Below are positions 35,282 to 43,628 of a stretch of 56,024 bases of DNA, piece after piece. Position 1 is the stretch's first letter. The number at the start of each line of letters is the position of its first letter. The notes beneath the pieces were generated by a model. It saw nothing but the letters and a program-made list of their open reading frames with translations. It searched no databases and was not told the DNA's origin. The stretch comes from Roseburia sp. (GTDB lineage: Bacteria > Bacillota > Clostridia > Lachnospirales > Lachnospiraceae): assembly GCA_023662875.1 (NCBI GenBank), contig JAMPIG010000011.1:1-56024 (forward strand). Reading direction: 5' to 3'. The position numbers and the translations under genes are program-made.

Positions 35282-36316
35282 TTATACCGCCGAAATCCCG
35301 CCCATCCCCATGGCCGCCGAGATCAGCCAGAGCAGCAGCAGATGCGCCGGGTAAAAGACGTAAAAGAAATACTTCATCTTCAGTCCCCGCTCCCCGTTGT
35401 AGAGGGCGATGGGCAGCAGGGCGAAAAAGGCCGGAATCTCGCTGGGATTCATCTCCAAAAAACACATCAGGTTCAGCGCCCCGCAGCCTGCCGCCATGGA
35501 GCCCGCCTTATTCCGCCGGAAGCAGTACATGACCGCTATCGTAAGGACACCCATCCCGGCGTAGTCCGTGCGCAGCAGATCCGCCGCCGCCATCAGAACC
35601 GCCAATGCCGCCAGATCGGCGCAAACCCGCCAGGCCCTGTCGCTCCCTTTCCCCTTTCGATAAATTCCGTAAAAGAGCAGAACCGCCGCGAAAAACACCC
35701 CGAAGAGGACGCCGAACACCGCTCCGCCCACCGGGTAAAAAAACCAGCTCCGCAGCTGCAGAAAAAGGAAAACCGCCCCATACAGCGGCAGAAGCAGAAG
35801 CCCTGCCAGCGTCAGAAGAGCCTGAAGTCCCTTTCCCGGATTCCACCTTGCCATATAGTCAAAGGCCGTCAGACTCAATATCCCGAGGAACAGGGTAAAG
35901 TAAACGTTCTGGTATTGAAATTCCAAGACCCTGCCGGAAATCGCCAGATCAAAGGGGATCTCGGAAATCAGGGCAAACAGCCCCAGCCGAAGGATATACT
36001 TTTTCAGATTCCGCGTCTTCTGAAACCCTTCCGTCAACAGGAAGCAGAAGATCGGGAAGCCCAGACGTCCGATCGCCCTCATCGTTGTCATGATCAAATA
36101 TAAATCCCCATTTTCCGCCAGCCAGGCCGCCACCGACGCCACATCCCCCGGCAGAGAATACAGCCCTCTGACGATCAGCATCCTCGTCAGAACCGTCGCC
36201 GCGATATGATCAATCAACATGCTGACCACAGCGATAATCTTGATTGTACTGCCGGTAAGTCCCCTCTTTCTCTGCGAGGCCTGATACAACGCCTCCCCTG
36301 TCGCTATTCCGTCCAT
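35282..36316 (-). CDS. TraX-family membrane protein
   Basis: A 344-residue membrane protein with about eight hydrophobic segments. The TraX-type core is visible: IKIIAVVSMLIDHIAATV near residue 25, MRAIGRLGFPIFCFLLTEGFQKT near 88-110, and LRLGLFALISEIPFDLAIS, FQYQNVYFTLFLGIL. The family includes the F-plasmid pilin acetylase TraX, but chromosomal clostridial members have no proven role and probably act as membrane acyltransferases. Gly/Phe-rich segments near the C-terminus are well above average. GAGGG precedes the start. Confidence 0.85.
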   Translation of the reverse strand: MDGIATGEALYQASQRKRGLTGSTIKIIAVVSMLIDHIAATVLTRMLIVRGLYSLPGDVASVAAWLAENGDLYLIMTTMRAIGRLGFPIFCFLLTEGFQKTRNLKKYILRLGLFALISEIPFDLAISGRVLEFQYQNVYFTLFLGILSLTAFDYMARWNPGKGLQALLTLAGLLLLPLYGAVFLFLQLRSWFFYPVGGAVFGVLFGVFFAAVLLFYGIYRKGKGSDRAWRVCADLAALAVLMAAADLLRTDYAGMGVLTIAVMYCFRRNKAGSMAAGCGALNLMCFLEMNPSEIPAFFALLPIALYNGERGLKMKYFFYVFYPAHLLLLWLISAAMGMGGISAV

Positions 36317-36460
36317 TTTTCCCTCATTTCCGCGCCGCTTTCGCGCTCTTCTGGATTCTGTTTTGATTCTGATAATACAATAACTCCATTTCCCGATTTT
36401 TTCAATGCCTTTCCGCGCACGATAAAGCGGGAAACGTGCGGAAATTCTATTGTCATACCG

Positions 36461-36492
36461 AAAAAACTCGGAAGGTTTTTCCCTCCGAGTTT
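36461..36492 (-). terminator. Terminator for the response-regulator gene
   Basis: On the minus strand ACTCGGAGG pairs with CCTTCCGAGT (one bulge) around a GGAAAAA loop and is followed by TTTTT. It begins about 15 nt after the stop codon. An isolated arm of the AATAGAAT hairpin family (GAAATTCTATTGTCA) lies just beyond at about 36441-36455. Confidence 0.8.
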
Positions 36493-36507
36493 GCGCCGCT
36501 CATATTA

Positions 36508-37203
36508 TCATCCTACCTTATACCCGTTTCCCCAGACTACCTTCAGATAGCGGGGCTCCTTGGGATTGCTTTCGATCTTCTCCCGGATGTGGCGGATGTG
36601 TACGGCAACGGTATTGTCCGCGCCGATCGCCTGCATATTCCAGATCGTCTCATAAATCTGGCTGTTGGAAAAGACCCTTCCCCTCTGCTGTACCAGCAGA
36701 CGAAGGATTTTATACTCGATGGGAGTCAGCCGGACATTCCGCCCGTCTACCGTAACCGTTCTCTGAATATCGTTAATCACTAATCCGTCTACCTTATAAA
36801 TTCTGTCGATATTAGCGCACATGTTAACCAGCTGGGTATACCTGCGGATCTGGGATTTTATCCTGGCCAGAAGCTCCAGCGGATTGCAGTCCGCCACCAC
36901 ATAATCGTCCGCTCCGGCCTCCAGGGCCATGATCTTGGCGGTCTCCGCCGACTGCTTCGACACGACGATCAGCGGAACGCTGCTGGCCTTGCGCAGTCCT
37001 GCGATCAGCTCGATTCCCCTGTCCCAGCCCTTGTCGTTCAGCGCCACATCCACCAGCATCAGATGAATTTCCTTATCCTGCAGCTTGCTTTCCAATTCCT
37101 TTTCGTCCGCCGCGACCAGCATGGAAAGCCCTTCGCCCACAAAGAGCGGCTCCATCTTCTCCGCAATCCCTGTCTGATTATTGTACACTAATATTTTTTT
37201 CAT
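36508..37203 (-). CDS. OmpR-family response regulator with degenerate receiver
   Basis: A 231-residue protein with a receiver-like domain (1-115) and a C-terminal winged-helix domain (about 130-230: VRLTPIEYKILRLLVQQRGRVFSNSQIYE, DNTVAVHIRHIREKIE, YLKVVWGNGYKVG). The phosphoacceptor position Asp52 is present in LMLVDVAL. The acidic pair of a normal receiver is replaced by Asn8-Asn9 (LVYNNQ), and the conserved Lys near 104 is Ala (YVVADCNP instead of the usual YVxKPF). Mg2+-dependent phosphorylation is therefore unlikely, and control may be by binding or expression. No histidine kinase gene is adjacent. Confidence 0.9.
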   Translation of the reverse strand: MKKILVYNNQTGIAEKMEPLFVGEGLSMLVAADEKELESKLQDKEIHLMLVDVALNDKGWDRGIELIAGLRKASSVPLIVVSKQSAETAKIMALEAGADDYVVADCNPLELLARIKSQIRRYTQLVNMCANIDRIYKVDGLVINDIQRTVTVDGRNVRLTPIEYKILRLLVQQRGRVFSNSQIYETIWNMQAIGADNTVAVHIRHIREKIESNPKEPRYLKVVWGNGYKVG

Positions 37204-37377
37204 TCCGACACTCCTTTGCTTCCTTCGGCTCTTTCCGCCGCCATTCTATCTTCGTCCGTCCTGAAATCGGAAGATTGATTTCGGAACCTATATTCTTTTC
37301 TGAAATCGAAAATCGATTCTATCCTCCAAATCCTTTTTCGTGGTTCAAGAAGGCTTCCACAATTCGACTCCTGCGTG

Positions 37378-37515
37378 CCTTGTCCCTGTGCGCCTTGTCC
37401 CTGTGCCTTGCTCCTTGTGCGCCTTGCTCCTTGTGTGCCTTGCTCCTTGTGCACCTTGCTCCTTGTGCACCTTGCTCCTTGTGCGCCTTGTCCCTGTGTG
37501 CCTTGCTCCTGTATG
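37378..37515. repeat. 16-bp tandem repeat array (9 units)
   Basis: The unit CCTTGCTCCTTGTGCG repeats nine times. Five central copies are exactly 16 bp and differ only in the last two bases (CG, TG, CA); outer copies are 13-15 bp with CCTTGTCCCTGTG. Since 16 is not a multiple of 3, it is unlikely to be translated as a repeat protein. It lies between the anti-sigma-like gene and the response regulator. It is likely length-variable by slippage (inference). The weak ORFs reading through it are not credible genes. Confidence 0.92.
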
Positions 37516-37527
37516 TCTTACTCTGCG

Positions 37528-38472
37528 TCATCGAAAATACAGCTCCAGATTCAATTCCTTCAGAATCCTCTCAATAAATTCCGCTTCCCATCCGCAGAAA
37601 TCCAGGGAGAGCTCTCTTCCCTCCAGCAGGATCACCGCGTGCGTCGCTTCGATGTGTCCCTCTTCATCCACCGTGTCAAATACTGTATAGCAGAAGCCCT
37701 GTCCGCTGATCACATTCCTCTCGTTGGCGTTCTCGCCTCCATAGGCCGTCGCGGCGGAAAAGCCCTCCACATTCCGGTAATCCGTCTGCCGGAGACAGAA
37801 GCTCCTGCCGTTTTCTGTCACATGGAGGAAAATTGTCATATCGTCCTCCGCAACCAGAACCTTACCGTTCTCCCATTCCTCCGCCAACAGAGAAAGATCC
37901 GGTATCTCCAGGGCCGCCGGAGCGTTTTGCAGGAACGCCGTCAGGCTTTCATACTCCGTCTCCTCTATCGGAATCTCAACCACATCGTCCAGCGCGGCGC
38001 CCCCGTCTTCTCCCGTGATCGTCCCCTCTGCGGGCCAAACGCCCTCCGCGGTGCCTCCCGCCTTCGCTTTTTCCCCGGTTCCAGCGTTCTCCGCCGCGCT
38101 TCTTGCGCCCGAGCCTTCTCCGGTTTCGACGTTTTTTGCATCTCCTGCGCCCGCCCTTTCCTCCGGCCAGGCAGTCTCTGCAGCTCCCGCATCAGCCGTT
38201 AAAAATCCATCTTCCCCATCCGCGCCGCTGACGACATATCCGTTCTTCCGCATCTCAAGCGCCGCGCCCACATAGCTTTTCGCTGCCGCCGTACCGGCTC
38301 CCAGCAGAAGAAAAACAACCGCGGCGGTACATCCCTTGACTGCTATACTCCGTCTTCGCCGCACCTGCATCTTATGATGATGCAGCTCATCCCGGACTAT
38401 CCCGGCGTCCATCTGAAATTCAGGCAGCTCCTGATCCACCGCCTGGCGGTATTCCTCCTGAAAATTATGCAA
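37528..38472 (-). CDS. Putative membrane anti-sigma factor
   Basis: A 314-residue protein. The N-terminal 40 residues are cytoplasmic (HNFQEEYRQAVDQELPEF, then RRRRS). One membrane segment is at about 46-65 (GCTAAVVFLLLGAGTAAA). A Glu/Gly/Ala-rich low-complexity linker follows (about 80-150), and then an external domain that resembles DUF4367/DUF4179-type modules (about 160-314). Its start overlaps the end of the ECF sigma gene by 8 nt, the usual pairing of sigma and anti-sigma. It would hold the sigma factor at the membrane and release it on an envelope signal (inference). The linker is unusually long. Confidence 0.72.
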   Translation of the reverse strand: MHNFQEEYRQAVDQELPEFQMDAGIVRDELHHHKMQVRRRRSIAVKGCTAAVVFLLLGAGTAAAKSYVGAALEMRKNGYVVSGADGEDGFLTADAGAAETAWPEERAGAGDAKNVETGEGSGARSAAENAGTGEKAKAGGTAEGVWPAEGTITGEDGGAALDDVVEIPIEETEYESLTAFLQNAPAALEIPDLSLLAEEWENGKVLVAEDDMTIFLHVTENGRSFCLRQTDYRNVEGFSAATAYGGENANERNVISGQGFCYTVFDTVDEEGHIEATHAVILLEGRELSLDFCGWEAEFIERILKELNLELYFR

Positions 38473-39010
38473 AATCGTACTCCTCCTTCAACGACTTCCG
38501 CAGCAGCTCCCTGCCCCGGGTCAGCTGGGAAGTGACCGTTGACTGCCCACGTCCCGTGATTTCCGCTATCGCCTTAACCGACAGCTGTTGATAGTAGAAA
38601 AGGTGTATCACATCCCGGTACTTTACGGGAAGCGCCATCACGGCGTTCAGCAGCTGCTGCCGCCTCTCCTTCTCCAGAGAATAATCCTCCGGATCCGGAA
38701 CTGCCTCCTCCGTCCCCCGCTCAGAAAGCCACGCCGTAACATCCTGCCAGTCTTCGCCGCTCCGATGCCGTTTCCAGGCGCTGCGCCAGACCCTGCGGCA
38801 GCCGTTGACCGCTACCTTCAACAGCCATGCCTTCTCATGCTCCTCGCTCTCGAACGACTCCTCCCTCTTTAAGTACTGGTAAAACACATCCTGCACCACA
38901 TCCTCCGCGTCCTGCACATTCTGCAGCCGCATCAGGCAGAGCTTAAAGAGCATATTGCCGTAGGCATCTATCTTCAGTTGTATGTCCCGATTCCTGTTCG
39001 GATTTCCCAT
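38465..39010 (-). CDS. ECF-type RNA polymerase sigma factor
   Basis: A 181-residue sigma-70 family protein with region 2 (MLFKLCLMRLQNVQDAEDVVQDVFYQYLK, about 20-50) and region 4 (LPVKYRDVIHLFYYQQLSVKAIAEITGRG then STVTSQLTRGRELL, about 120-170) and no region 3, which defines the ECF group. It directs RNA polymerase to an envelope-stress type regulon. It is co-transcribed and translationally coupled with the anti-sigma-like gene. The ribosome binding site is weak (TTAAGAG). The target regulon cannot be read here. Confidence 0.92.
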   Translation of the reverse strand: MGNPNRNRDIQLKIDAYGNMLFKLCLMRLQNVQDAEDVVQDVFYQYLKREESFESEEHEKAWLLKVAVNGCRRVWRSAWKRHRSGEDWQDVTAWLSERGTEEAVPDPEDYSLEKERRQQLLNAVMALPVKYRDVIHLFYYQQLSVKAIAEITGRGQSTVTSQLTRGRELLRKSLKEEYDFA

Positions 39011-39208
39011 ACTCTTAACTTAAAGCCTTTTCTACTATTTATTAATATCCCGTACCGCACGATTTTACTGCACTATAAATTAATTTTTTTCAGGGATGCA
39101 AAGCATCCCTTGTCTCGCTCGTCAAATCCCCGAAGAAGCCTCTGCTCGTGTAAACAAGGCATCTGTTTCGTCGAGCGCTTGACTCTACCCTTTGCGGACA
39201 TTATAGCT

Positions 39209-39286
39209 CTTGGATAATAAAATCTGCTCTTAGATTTTATTATAGAACTTGGATAATAAAATCTGCCTTTCGATTTTATTATAGAA
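39209..39286. repeat. Two tandem 39-bp AT-rich hairpin repeats
   Basis: Units at 39209-39247 and 39248-39286. Each has ATAATAAAATC paired perfectly with GATTTTATTAT, with loops TGCTCTTA and TGCCTTTC and the same CTTGG leader and AGAA tail. They lie in a 480-bp gap (39011-39493) between the sigma-factor gene and the AI-2E family gene. The gap also has a GGGATGC/GCATCCC hairpin (39093-39109) and no gene. Confidence 0.85.
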
Positions 39287-39493
39287 TACAGTTGTATCAA
39301 AGTTGCAACAGATTCTGATATTTTTTTGACAATTTGCGACATGATGCAAAAAAGATGCAATATTGCCTTAAACACGAGAATCAAAAAAGCCGCTCTGCCG
39401 TTCTGAACCTGTCAGATGCGGTATCGCAGCTCTTCCTCTCTATAAGACGTATTTTACCCTTCTATTGTTTCAAAAAAATGTATTTTACCAAAA

Positions 39494-40762
39494 CTATTTT
39501 TCTTTCTTTTTTTCCGGTCTTCGATTCCGGCGTCTCTGCTCCTTTTCCCGACGTTTTTCCTCCTCCGCCTCCAGTCGCTGCTTCTCTGCCAGCTTCGCCT
39601 TCTCCGCATTTTGCAGATTCATCGCCTCTACCTCGAACAGATCTCCCTTGCCCAGGGCGCGGAAACGATTAACCCCCGCGATCAGGATCATCAGGCTGTT
39701 CTTCGTCGTGTCAAAGGCCCCGTCCTGGTACATGGAGAAAAGCAAAAGTCCCAGAGGCACCGCCAGAATCATTCCAAAAACCCCGCCCACCTTATAGCCG
39801 ATATACAGCAGAAACAGGGTCGGGAGAGGCGGAACTCCCATGGAGTCGCCTACGATCTTCGGCTGGATTAACTGTCTCGCCAGCTGACCGCCGCCCCAGA
39901 TAATCAGGAGGCCGACGGCTACCTTATAGTCCGCCGTAAAAATCCGGATGACGGCCCAGGGAATCAGAACCGTACCGGTTCCAAAAAAGGGCAGGAGATC
40001 CAGAAACGCAATCCCGATAGCGATCAGCGCGTAATAATTAACCCCTAAAACGCCCAGTCCGATCACCAGAAGGAGGTACATCCATACCTCGATCTTGAGC
40101 TGCGCCTTGAAATAACCGCCAACCGAGGCCATCAGACTGTGGCAGACCATGCGATAGCGCAGCTGAAGCGCCGCCGGAGTATGCTTTCGAAACCACTCGT
40201 TGAGCTGCTGACGCTCCGCCACAAAGAAGTACGCGGAAAGCAGGGCCATAATTACCCCGATAAACACGTTGGGCAGCTGCTTCGCGAAGTTTCCGGCGGC
40301 GGCGATGGTCGGCGTGCCGATCCGCCCGAAGAAATCTCCCAGGTAAGTCCCGATCTGCGCCGCAAAATCGTTAATTTTCGAGCTGACCTCGCTCGGCAGC
40401 TTATCCAGCAATACGCTGAGGGATCTTCCGATACTGGTTAAATCCGCCTCCATACCGGCCCACATACCGGGCAGCGCGCCGAGCAGCCCGGCGATCTGCT
40501 CGATCAGCCAGGATCCCAGGCTGTAAATCAAAAGCACCACCAGGCCGATGACCACCACGATCACAAAGGCGCTGCCGACCTTCCGCTTCAGCTTTACCTT
40601 CTCCTCGAAGAAGCGAACCGGAGGACCGGCCAGCAGCGCAATAATCCAGCCTGCCACAAAGGGCAGGAAAAAACCGATGGCCCGGGGCAGCAAAAAGATC
40701 ACCGCCAGAAATAGAACCAACGCCACAATCAAATTAGTCAGCGCCTTGATGTATCTCCTCAT
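39494..40762 (-). CDS. AI-2E family transporter (PerM-like)
   Basis: A 422-residue membrane protein with the AI-2E family pattern. Two membrane segments are near the N-terminus (LIVALVLFLAVIFLLP, PFVAGWIIALLAGPP), one at about residue 70, then a long amphipathic region. Five further segments follow, including VFIGVIMALLSAYFFVAERQQL and the conserved DLLPFFGTGTVLIPW. Members export or take up small molecules or ions; the AI-2 name is historical. The last 45 residues are an Arg/Lys/Glu-rich tail (EKQRLEAEEEKRREKEQ) likely to be a cytoplasmic coiled coil. The 5' end overlaps engB by 29 nt. Confidence 0.9.
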   Translation of the reverse strand: MRRYIKALTNLIVALVLFLAVIFLLPRAIGFFLPFVAGWIIALLAGPPVRFFEEKVKLKRKVGSAFVIVVVIGLVVLLIYSLGSWLIEQIAGLLGALPGMWAGMEADLTSIGRSLSVLLDKLPSEVSSKINDFAAQIGTYLGDFFGRIGTPTIAAAGNFAKQLPNVFIGVIMALLSAYFFVAERQQLNEWFRKHTPAALQLRYRMVCHSLMASVGGYFKAQLKIEVWMYLLLVIGLGVLGVNYYALIAIGIAFLDLLPFFGTGTVLIPWAVIRIFTADYKVAVGLLIIWGGGQLARQLIQPKIVGDSMGVPPLPTLFLLYIGYKVGGVFGMILAVPLGLLLFSMYQDGAFDTTKNSLMILIAGVNRFRALGKGDLFEVEAMNLQNAEKAKLAEKQRLEAEEEKRREKEQRRRNRRPEKKKEK

Positions 40763-41351
40763 GCTCCACCTCCAGAATACCGTCCAGGATTTCGTAGATC
40801 TCCTCCCGGCCCTGCTTCGACACCGCGGAAAAGGGAATCACCGTCGTGTCCTTCTCCAGCGCCAGCGTGGTACGGATCAGCTTTACCTGCTTTGCCAGCT
40901 GGCTCCGGTTGATCTTATCCGCCTTCGTCGCAATGATCACCGGCCGGAATCCGTTTCCGCGGATCCAGTCATACATGATGCGGTCATTCTCCGAGGGCGC
41001 GTGCCGGATATCGATCAGCAGAAATACCAACTTCAGCTGCCGGGATTTCCGCAGATACCGCTCGATCATCTTCCCCCACTGCGCCTTAACCGCCTCGTTG
41101 GCCCGGGCATACCCGTAGCCCGGCAGATCCACAAAATAGAGGGCGTCGTTAATATTATAAAAATTAATAGTCTGGGTTTTCCCCGGCTGCGCGCTTGTTC
41201 GCGCCAGGGATTTCCGGTTCATCAGAGCGTTGATCAGGGATGATTTCCCCACATTGCTCTTCCCCGCGAAGGCGACCTCCGGATGCGCGTTATCCGGCAG
41301 TCGGCTGGTCACGCCGCAGACCATCTCCAGACTGACATTTTTTATTACCAT
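40734..41351 (-). CDS. engB: Ribosome biogenesis GTPase EngB/YsxC
   Basis: About 205 residues from the ATG at 41351 (AAAGGAG upstream; the longer start at 41390 is not supported). GTPase motifs are G1 GKSNVGKSS, G2 Thr in GKTQTINFY, G3 DLPGYG, G4 TKADK and G5 SAVSK, in the order and spacing of EngB. It assists assembly of the large ribosomal subunit. It follows clpX, as is common in Firmicutes, although the lonA often found between them is missing here; two hairpins occupy the gap instead. Confidence 0.96.
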   Translation of the reverse strand: MVIKNVSLEMVCGVTSRLPDNAHPEVAFAGKSNVGKSSLINALMNRKSLARTSAQPGKTQTINFYNINDALYFVDLPGYGYARANEAVKAQWGKMIERYLRKSRQLKLVFLLIDIRHAPSENDRIMYDWIRGNGFRPVIIATKADKINRSQLAKQVKLIRTTLALEKDTTVIPFSAVSKQGREEIYEILDGILEVEHEEIHQGAD

Positions 41352-41446
41352 AAATTCATTCTCCTTTATGGAAACAAAGCGCCGTATCAACGGCGCTTTT
41401 TCTTACTTCCCGTCATGCCGCCTGCGGCGGCACAAACAATCCGTGA

Positions 41447-41473
41447 GAAGAATGCCTGCTCTTGGCATTCTTC
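41447..41473. repeat. Perfect hairpin upstream of engB
   Basis: GAAGAATGCC (41447-41456) pairs with GGCATTCTTC (41464-41473) around the loop TGCTCTT, which is the same loop as in the 39209 repeat. Confidence 0.7.
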
Positions 41474-41474
41474 C

Positions 41475-41557
41475 GTGTGCAACTTAGATTTTCTTAGCGG
41501 GCGTACTAAAGAGGTGGGCTACGCCCCCTCTTGACCGCTTAGAAAATCTTTGCACAC
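41475..41557 (-). repeat. Long hairpin immediately after the clpX stop codon
   Basis: GTGTGCAA pairs with TTGCACAC at the base (41475-41482 and 41550-41557). Next come AGATTTTC..TAGCGG with CCGCT..GAAAATCT, and an inner GGGC/GCCC. There are small bulges. It has no strong T tract, so it may stabilise the clpX mRNA 3' end or attenuate engB. Its AGAAAATCTTTGCAC arm recurs at 14922-14936 after another minus-strand stop codon. Confidence 0.75.
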
Positions 41558-42832
41558 TTATATAGCGGGATCCAGCCTCCTGCGGTTTTCGCCCCTGTGG
41601 ATGACAAGAGGCTCGCTCTCCTCCTCCACCACATTCTTTGTGATGATGCACTCCTCGATCGTGTCGTCGGAGGGGATGGTGTACATAGTGTTCATCAGTA
41701 CATCCTCCATGATGGAGCGCAGTCCCCTGGCCCCGGTCTTCCGCTCGAAGGCCTTCTCCGCGATAGCGGTTACCGCCTCATCGTCAAAGGTCAGCTCTAC
41801 ATCGTCCATATCGAACAGCTTCCGATACTGCTTGATCAGGGCGTTCTTGGGCTCCTTCAGGATCCGGATCAGCGCCTCCTTATCCAATCCCCTCAGAGCG
41901 ACGCAGATCGGCACACGACCCACAAATTCCGGGATCAGCCCGAATTTCACAAGATCCTGAGGCGTTACCTCCTGCAGCAGCTCGCTGATCTCCTTTGTGC
42001 TCTTCTGGGTCACCTCCGTATTAAAGCCGATGGCCTTCCGGTCAAGCCGGGCCTCCACAATCTTCTCCAGACCGTCGAAGGCTCCTCCGCAGATAAACAG
42101 GATATTGGAGGTATCGATGGAAATCAGCTCCTGATGAGGATGCTTTCTGCCGCCCTGGGGCGGAACATTGGCGATCGTTCCCTCAATGATCTTCAGCAGC
42201 GCCTGCTGGACGCCCTCGCCGGAGACATCCCTGGTGATCGAGACGTTTTCCCCTTTTTTCGTAATCTTGTCAATTTCGTCAATATAGATGATCCCGTACT
42301 GCGCCCGCTCCACGTCGTAATCCGCAGCCTGCAGCAGCTTCAGCAGGATATTTTCCACATCCTCGCCCACATATCCGGCCTCCGTCAGCGTAGTAGCGTC
42401 GGCGATCGCAAAGGGTACGTTGATAATCTTCGCCAGGGTCTGGGCCAGGTAGGTCTTGCCGGAGCCGGTAGGCCCCACCATGATAATATTGCTCTTCTGC
42501 AGCTCGATATCGTCCAGATCCTTCGGCGCGGTCACACGCTTATAATGGTTATACACCGCTACGGACAATACCTTTTTCGCCTCTTCCTGTCCCACCACAT
42601 ATTCGTCCAGAAAGGTTTTAATCTGAATCGGTTTCAGAAGATTGATCTCCGCATGTACGCTCTCCTCAATCTCCTCGTCCTCCAGCTCCTCCTCCAGGAT
42701 GTCCGCGCAGATATCGATACACTCGTCGCAGATATAGACCCCGGCCGGGCCCGCGATCAGCTTGCGAACCTGAGACTGCGTCTTATTGCAGAAGGAACAT
42801 CTTATATCGTTGTTCGTCATTTTTGGCGCCAT
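41558..42832 (-). CDS. clpX: ATP-dependent Clp protease ATP-binding subunit ClpX
   Basis: A 424-residue AAA+ unfoldase of standard length. The N-terminal zinc-binding domain has the four Cys of CSFCNKTQ and YICDECID. Walker A is GPTGSGKT near residue 118. Walker B is IIYIDEIDK. Sensor and arginine-finger regions follow, including the ClpP-contact loop FIGG-type segment and the pore loop GYVGED. It recognises and unfolds substrates and feeds them to ClpP in the cytoplasm. It directly follows clpP after 18 nt. Confidence 0.97.
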   Translation of the reverse strand: MAPKMTNNDIRCSFCNKTQSQVRKLIAGPAGVYICDECIDICADILEEELEDEEIEESVHAEINLLKPIQIKTFLDEYVVGQEEAKKVLSVAVYNHYKRVTAPKDLDDIELQKSNIIMVGPTGSGKTYLAQTLAKIINVPFAIADATTLTEAGYVGEDVENILLKLLQAADYDVERAQYGIIYIDEIDKITKKGENVSITRDVSGEGVQQALLKIIEGTIANVPPQGGRKHPHQELISIDTSNILFICGGAFDGLEKIVEARLDRKAIGFNTEVTQKSTKEISELLQEVTPQDLVKFGLIPEFVGRVPICVALRGLDKEALIRILKEPKNALIKQYRKLFDMDDVELTFDDEAVTAIAEKAFERKTGARGLRSIMEDVLMNTMYTIPSDDTIEECIITKNVVEEESEPLVIHRGENRRRLDPAI

Positions 42833-42850
42833 TTTTCTACTCCTGTTATT

Positions 42851-43441
42851 TTACTTTGCGTCATGGGAAGAGATCACCACATCGATGATACCGTAATCCT
42901 TCGCTTCCTGGGCGGTCATCCAGTTGTCCCGCTCGGTGTCGGCGCAGATCGTCTCATAATCCTTACCCGTCTTCTCCGCAAGAATATGGTTCAGCTTTTC
43001 CCTGGTCTTCAGGATCTGCCTTGCCGTAATATCGATCTCCGTAGCCTGACCCTTGACGCCGCCCGAGGGCTGGTGGATCATCACCTCGGCGTTCGGCAGC
43101 GCAAACCGCTTCCCCTTCGCTCCCCCCGCCAGCAGGAAAGAACCCATACTTGCCGCCATGCCGATACAGACGGTAGACACATCGCATTTAATGTAATTCA
43201 TGGTATCGTAAATCGCCATCCCCGCCGTGATAACGCCGCCGGGGCTGTTGATGTAAAGATGGATATCCTTCTCCGGATCCTCCGCCTCCAGGAACAAAAG
43301 CTGCGCCACCACAATGCTGGCCGACGCGTCGTTGACCTCTTCTCCCAAAAAGATAATTCTATCCTTTAAAAGTCTGGAATAAATATCATAGGATCTTTCG
43401 CCCTTACTGGTCTGCTCGATGACATAAGGCACTAAACTCAT
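42851..43441 (-). CDS. clpP: ATP-dependent Clp protease proteolytic subunit ClpP
   Basis: A 196-residue serine protease with the catalytic Ser in [13 protein letters not shown], the catalytic His in [10 protein letters not shown], and the acidic residue in the C-terminal part ([17 protein letters not shown]). It forms the double heptamer that degrades proteins delivered by ClpX. It lies between tig and clpX, the classic order. A strong GGAGGA precedes the ATG. Confidence 0.97.
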   Translation of the reverse strand: MSLVPYVIEQTSKGERSYDIYSRLLKDRIIFLGEEVNDASASIVVAQLLFLEAEDPEKDIHLYINSPGGVITAGMAIYDTMNYIKCDVSTVCIGMAASMGSFLLAGGAKGKRFALPNAEVMIHQPSGGVKGQATEIDITARQILKTREKLNHILAEKTGKDYETICADTERDNWMTAQEAKDYGIIDVVISSHDAK

Positions 43442-43570
43442 ATCCGTTCCTCCAATCTGTCAGATTTTTCTAATTTCAAAATATCTACTATATCTTATCC
43501 TACTCTTACCGGTTTTTCAATGAAAATGTAAGGATTTTATAAAATATTAAGCAATATTAAGACACAGGAA

Positions 43571-43602
43571 ACGGCTGTACCTCTTCCCTGAAGTACAACC
43601 GT
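43571..43602 (-). terminator. Hairpin after the trigger-factor gene
   Basis: ACGGCTGTAC (43571-43580) pairs with GTACAACCGT (43593-43602) with one mismatch. It lies between tig and clpP. The following T content on the minus strand is weak, so partial termination or mRNA processing is more likely than a full stop. Confidence 0.45.
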
Positions 43603-43628
43603 CCGTATCCTCCTTACCGGCCGGGAAA

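Noticed and set aside
35282-36316. TraX-like gene as evidence of a conjugative element
   Set aside because: No relaxase, coupling protein or mating-channel genes are nearby. Chromosomal TraX-family genes are common in clostridia.
37200-37531. Two small minus-strand ORFs through the 16-bp repeat
   Set aside because: They are translations of the tandem array (KEQGAQGAR-type runs) and overlap the start region of the response regulator without their own credible start signals.
39093-39109. GGGATGC/GCATCCC hairpin as a terminator
   Set aside because: There is no T run on either side in the proper orientation, so it is only a short palindrome.
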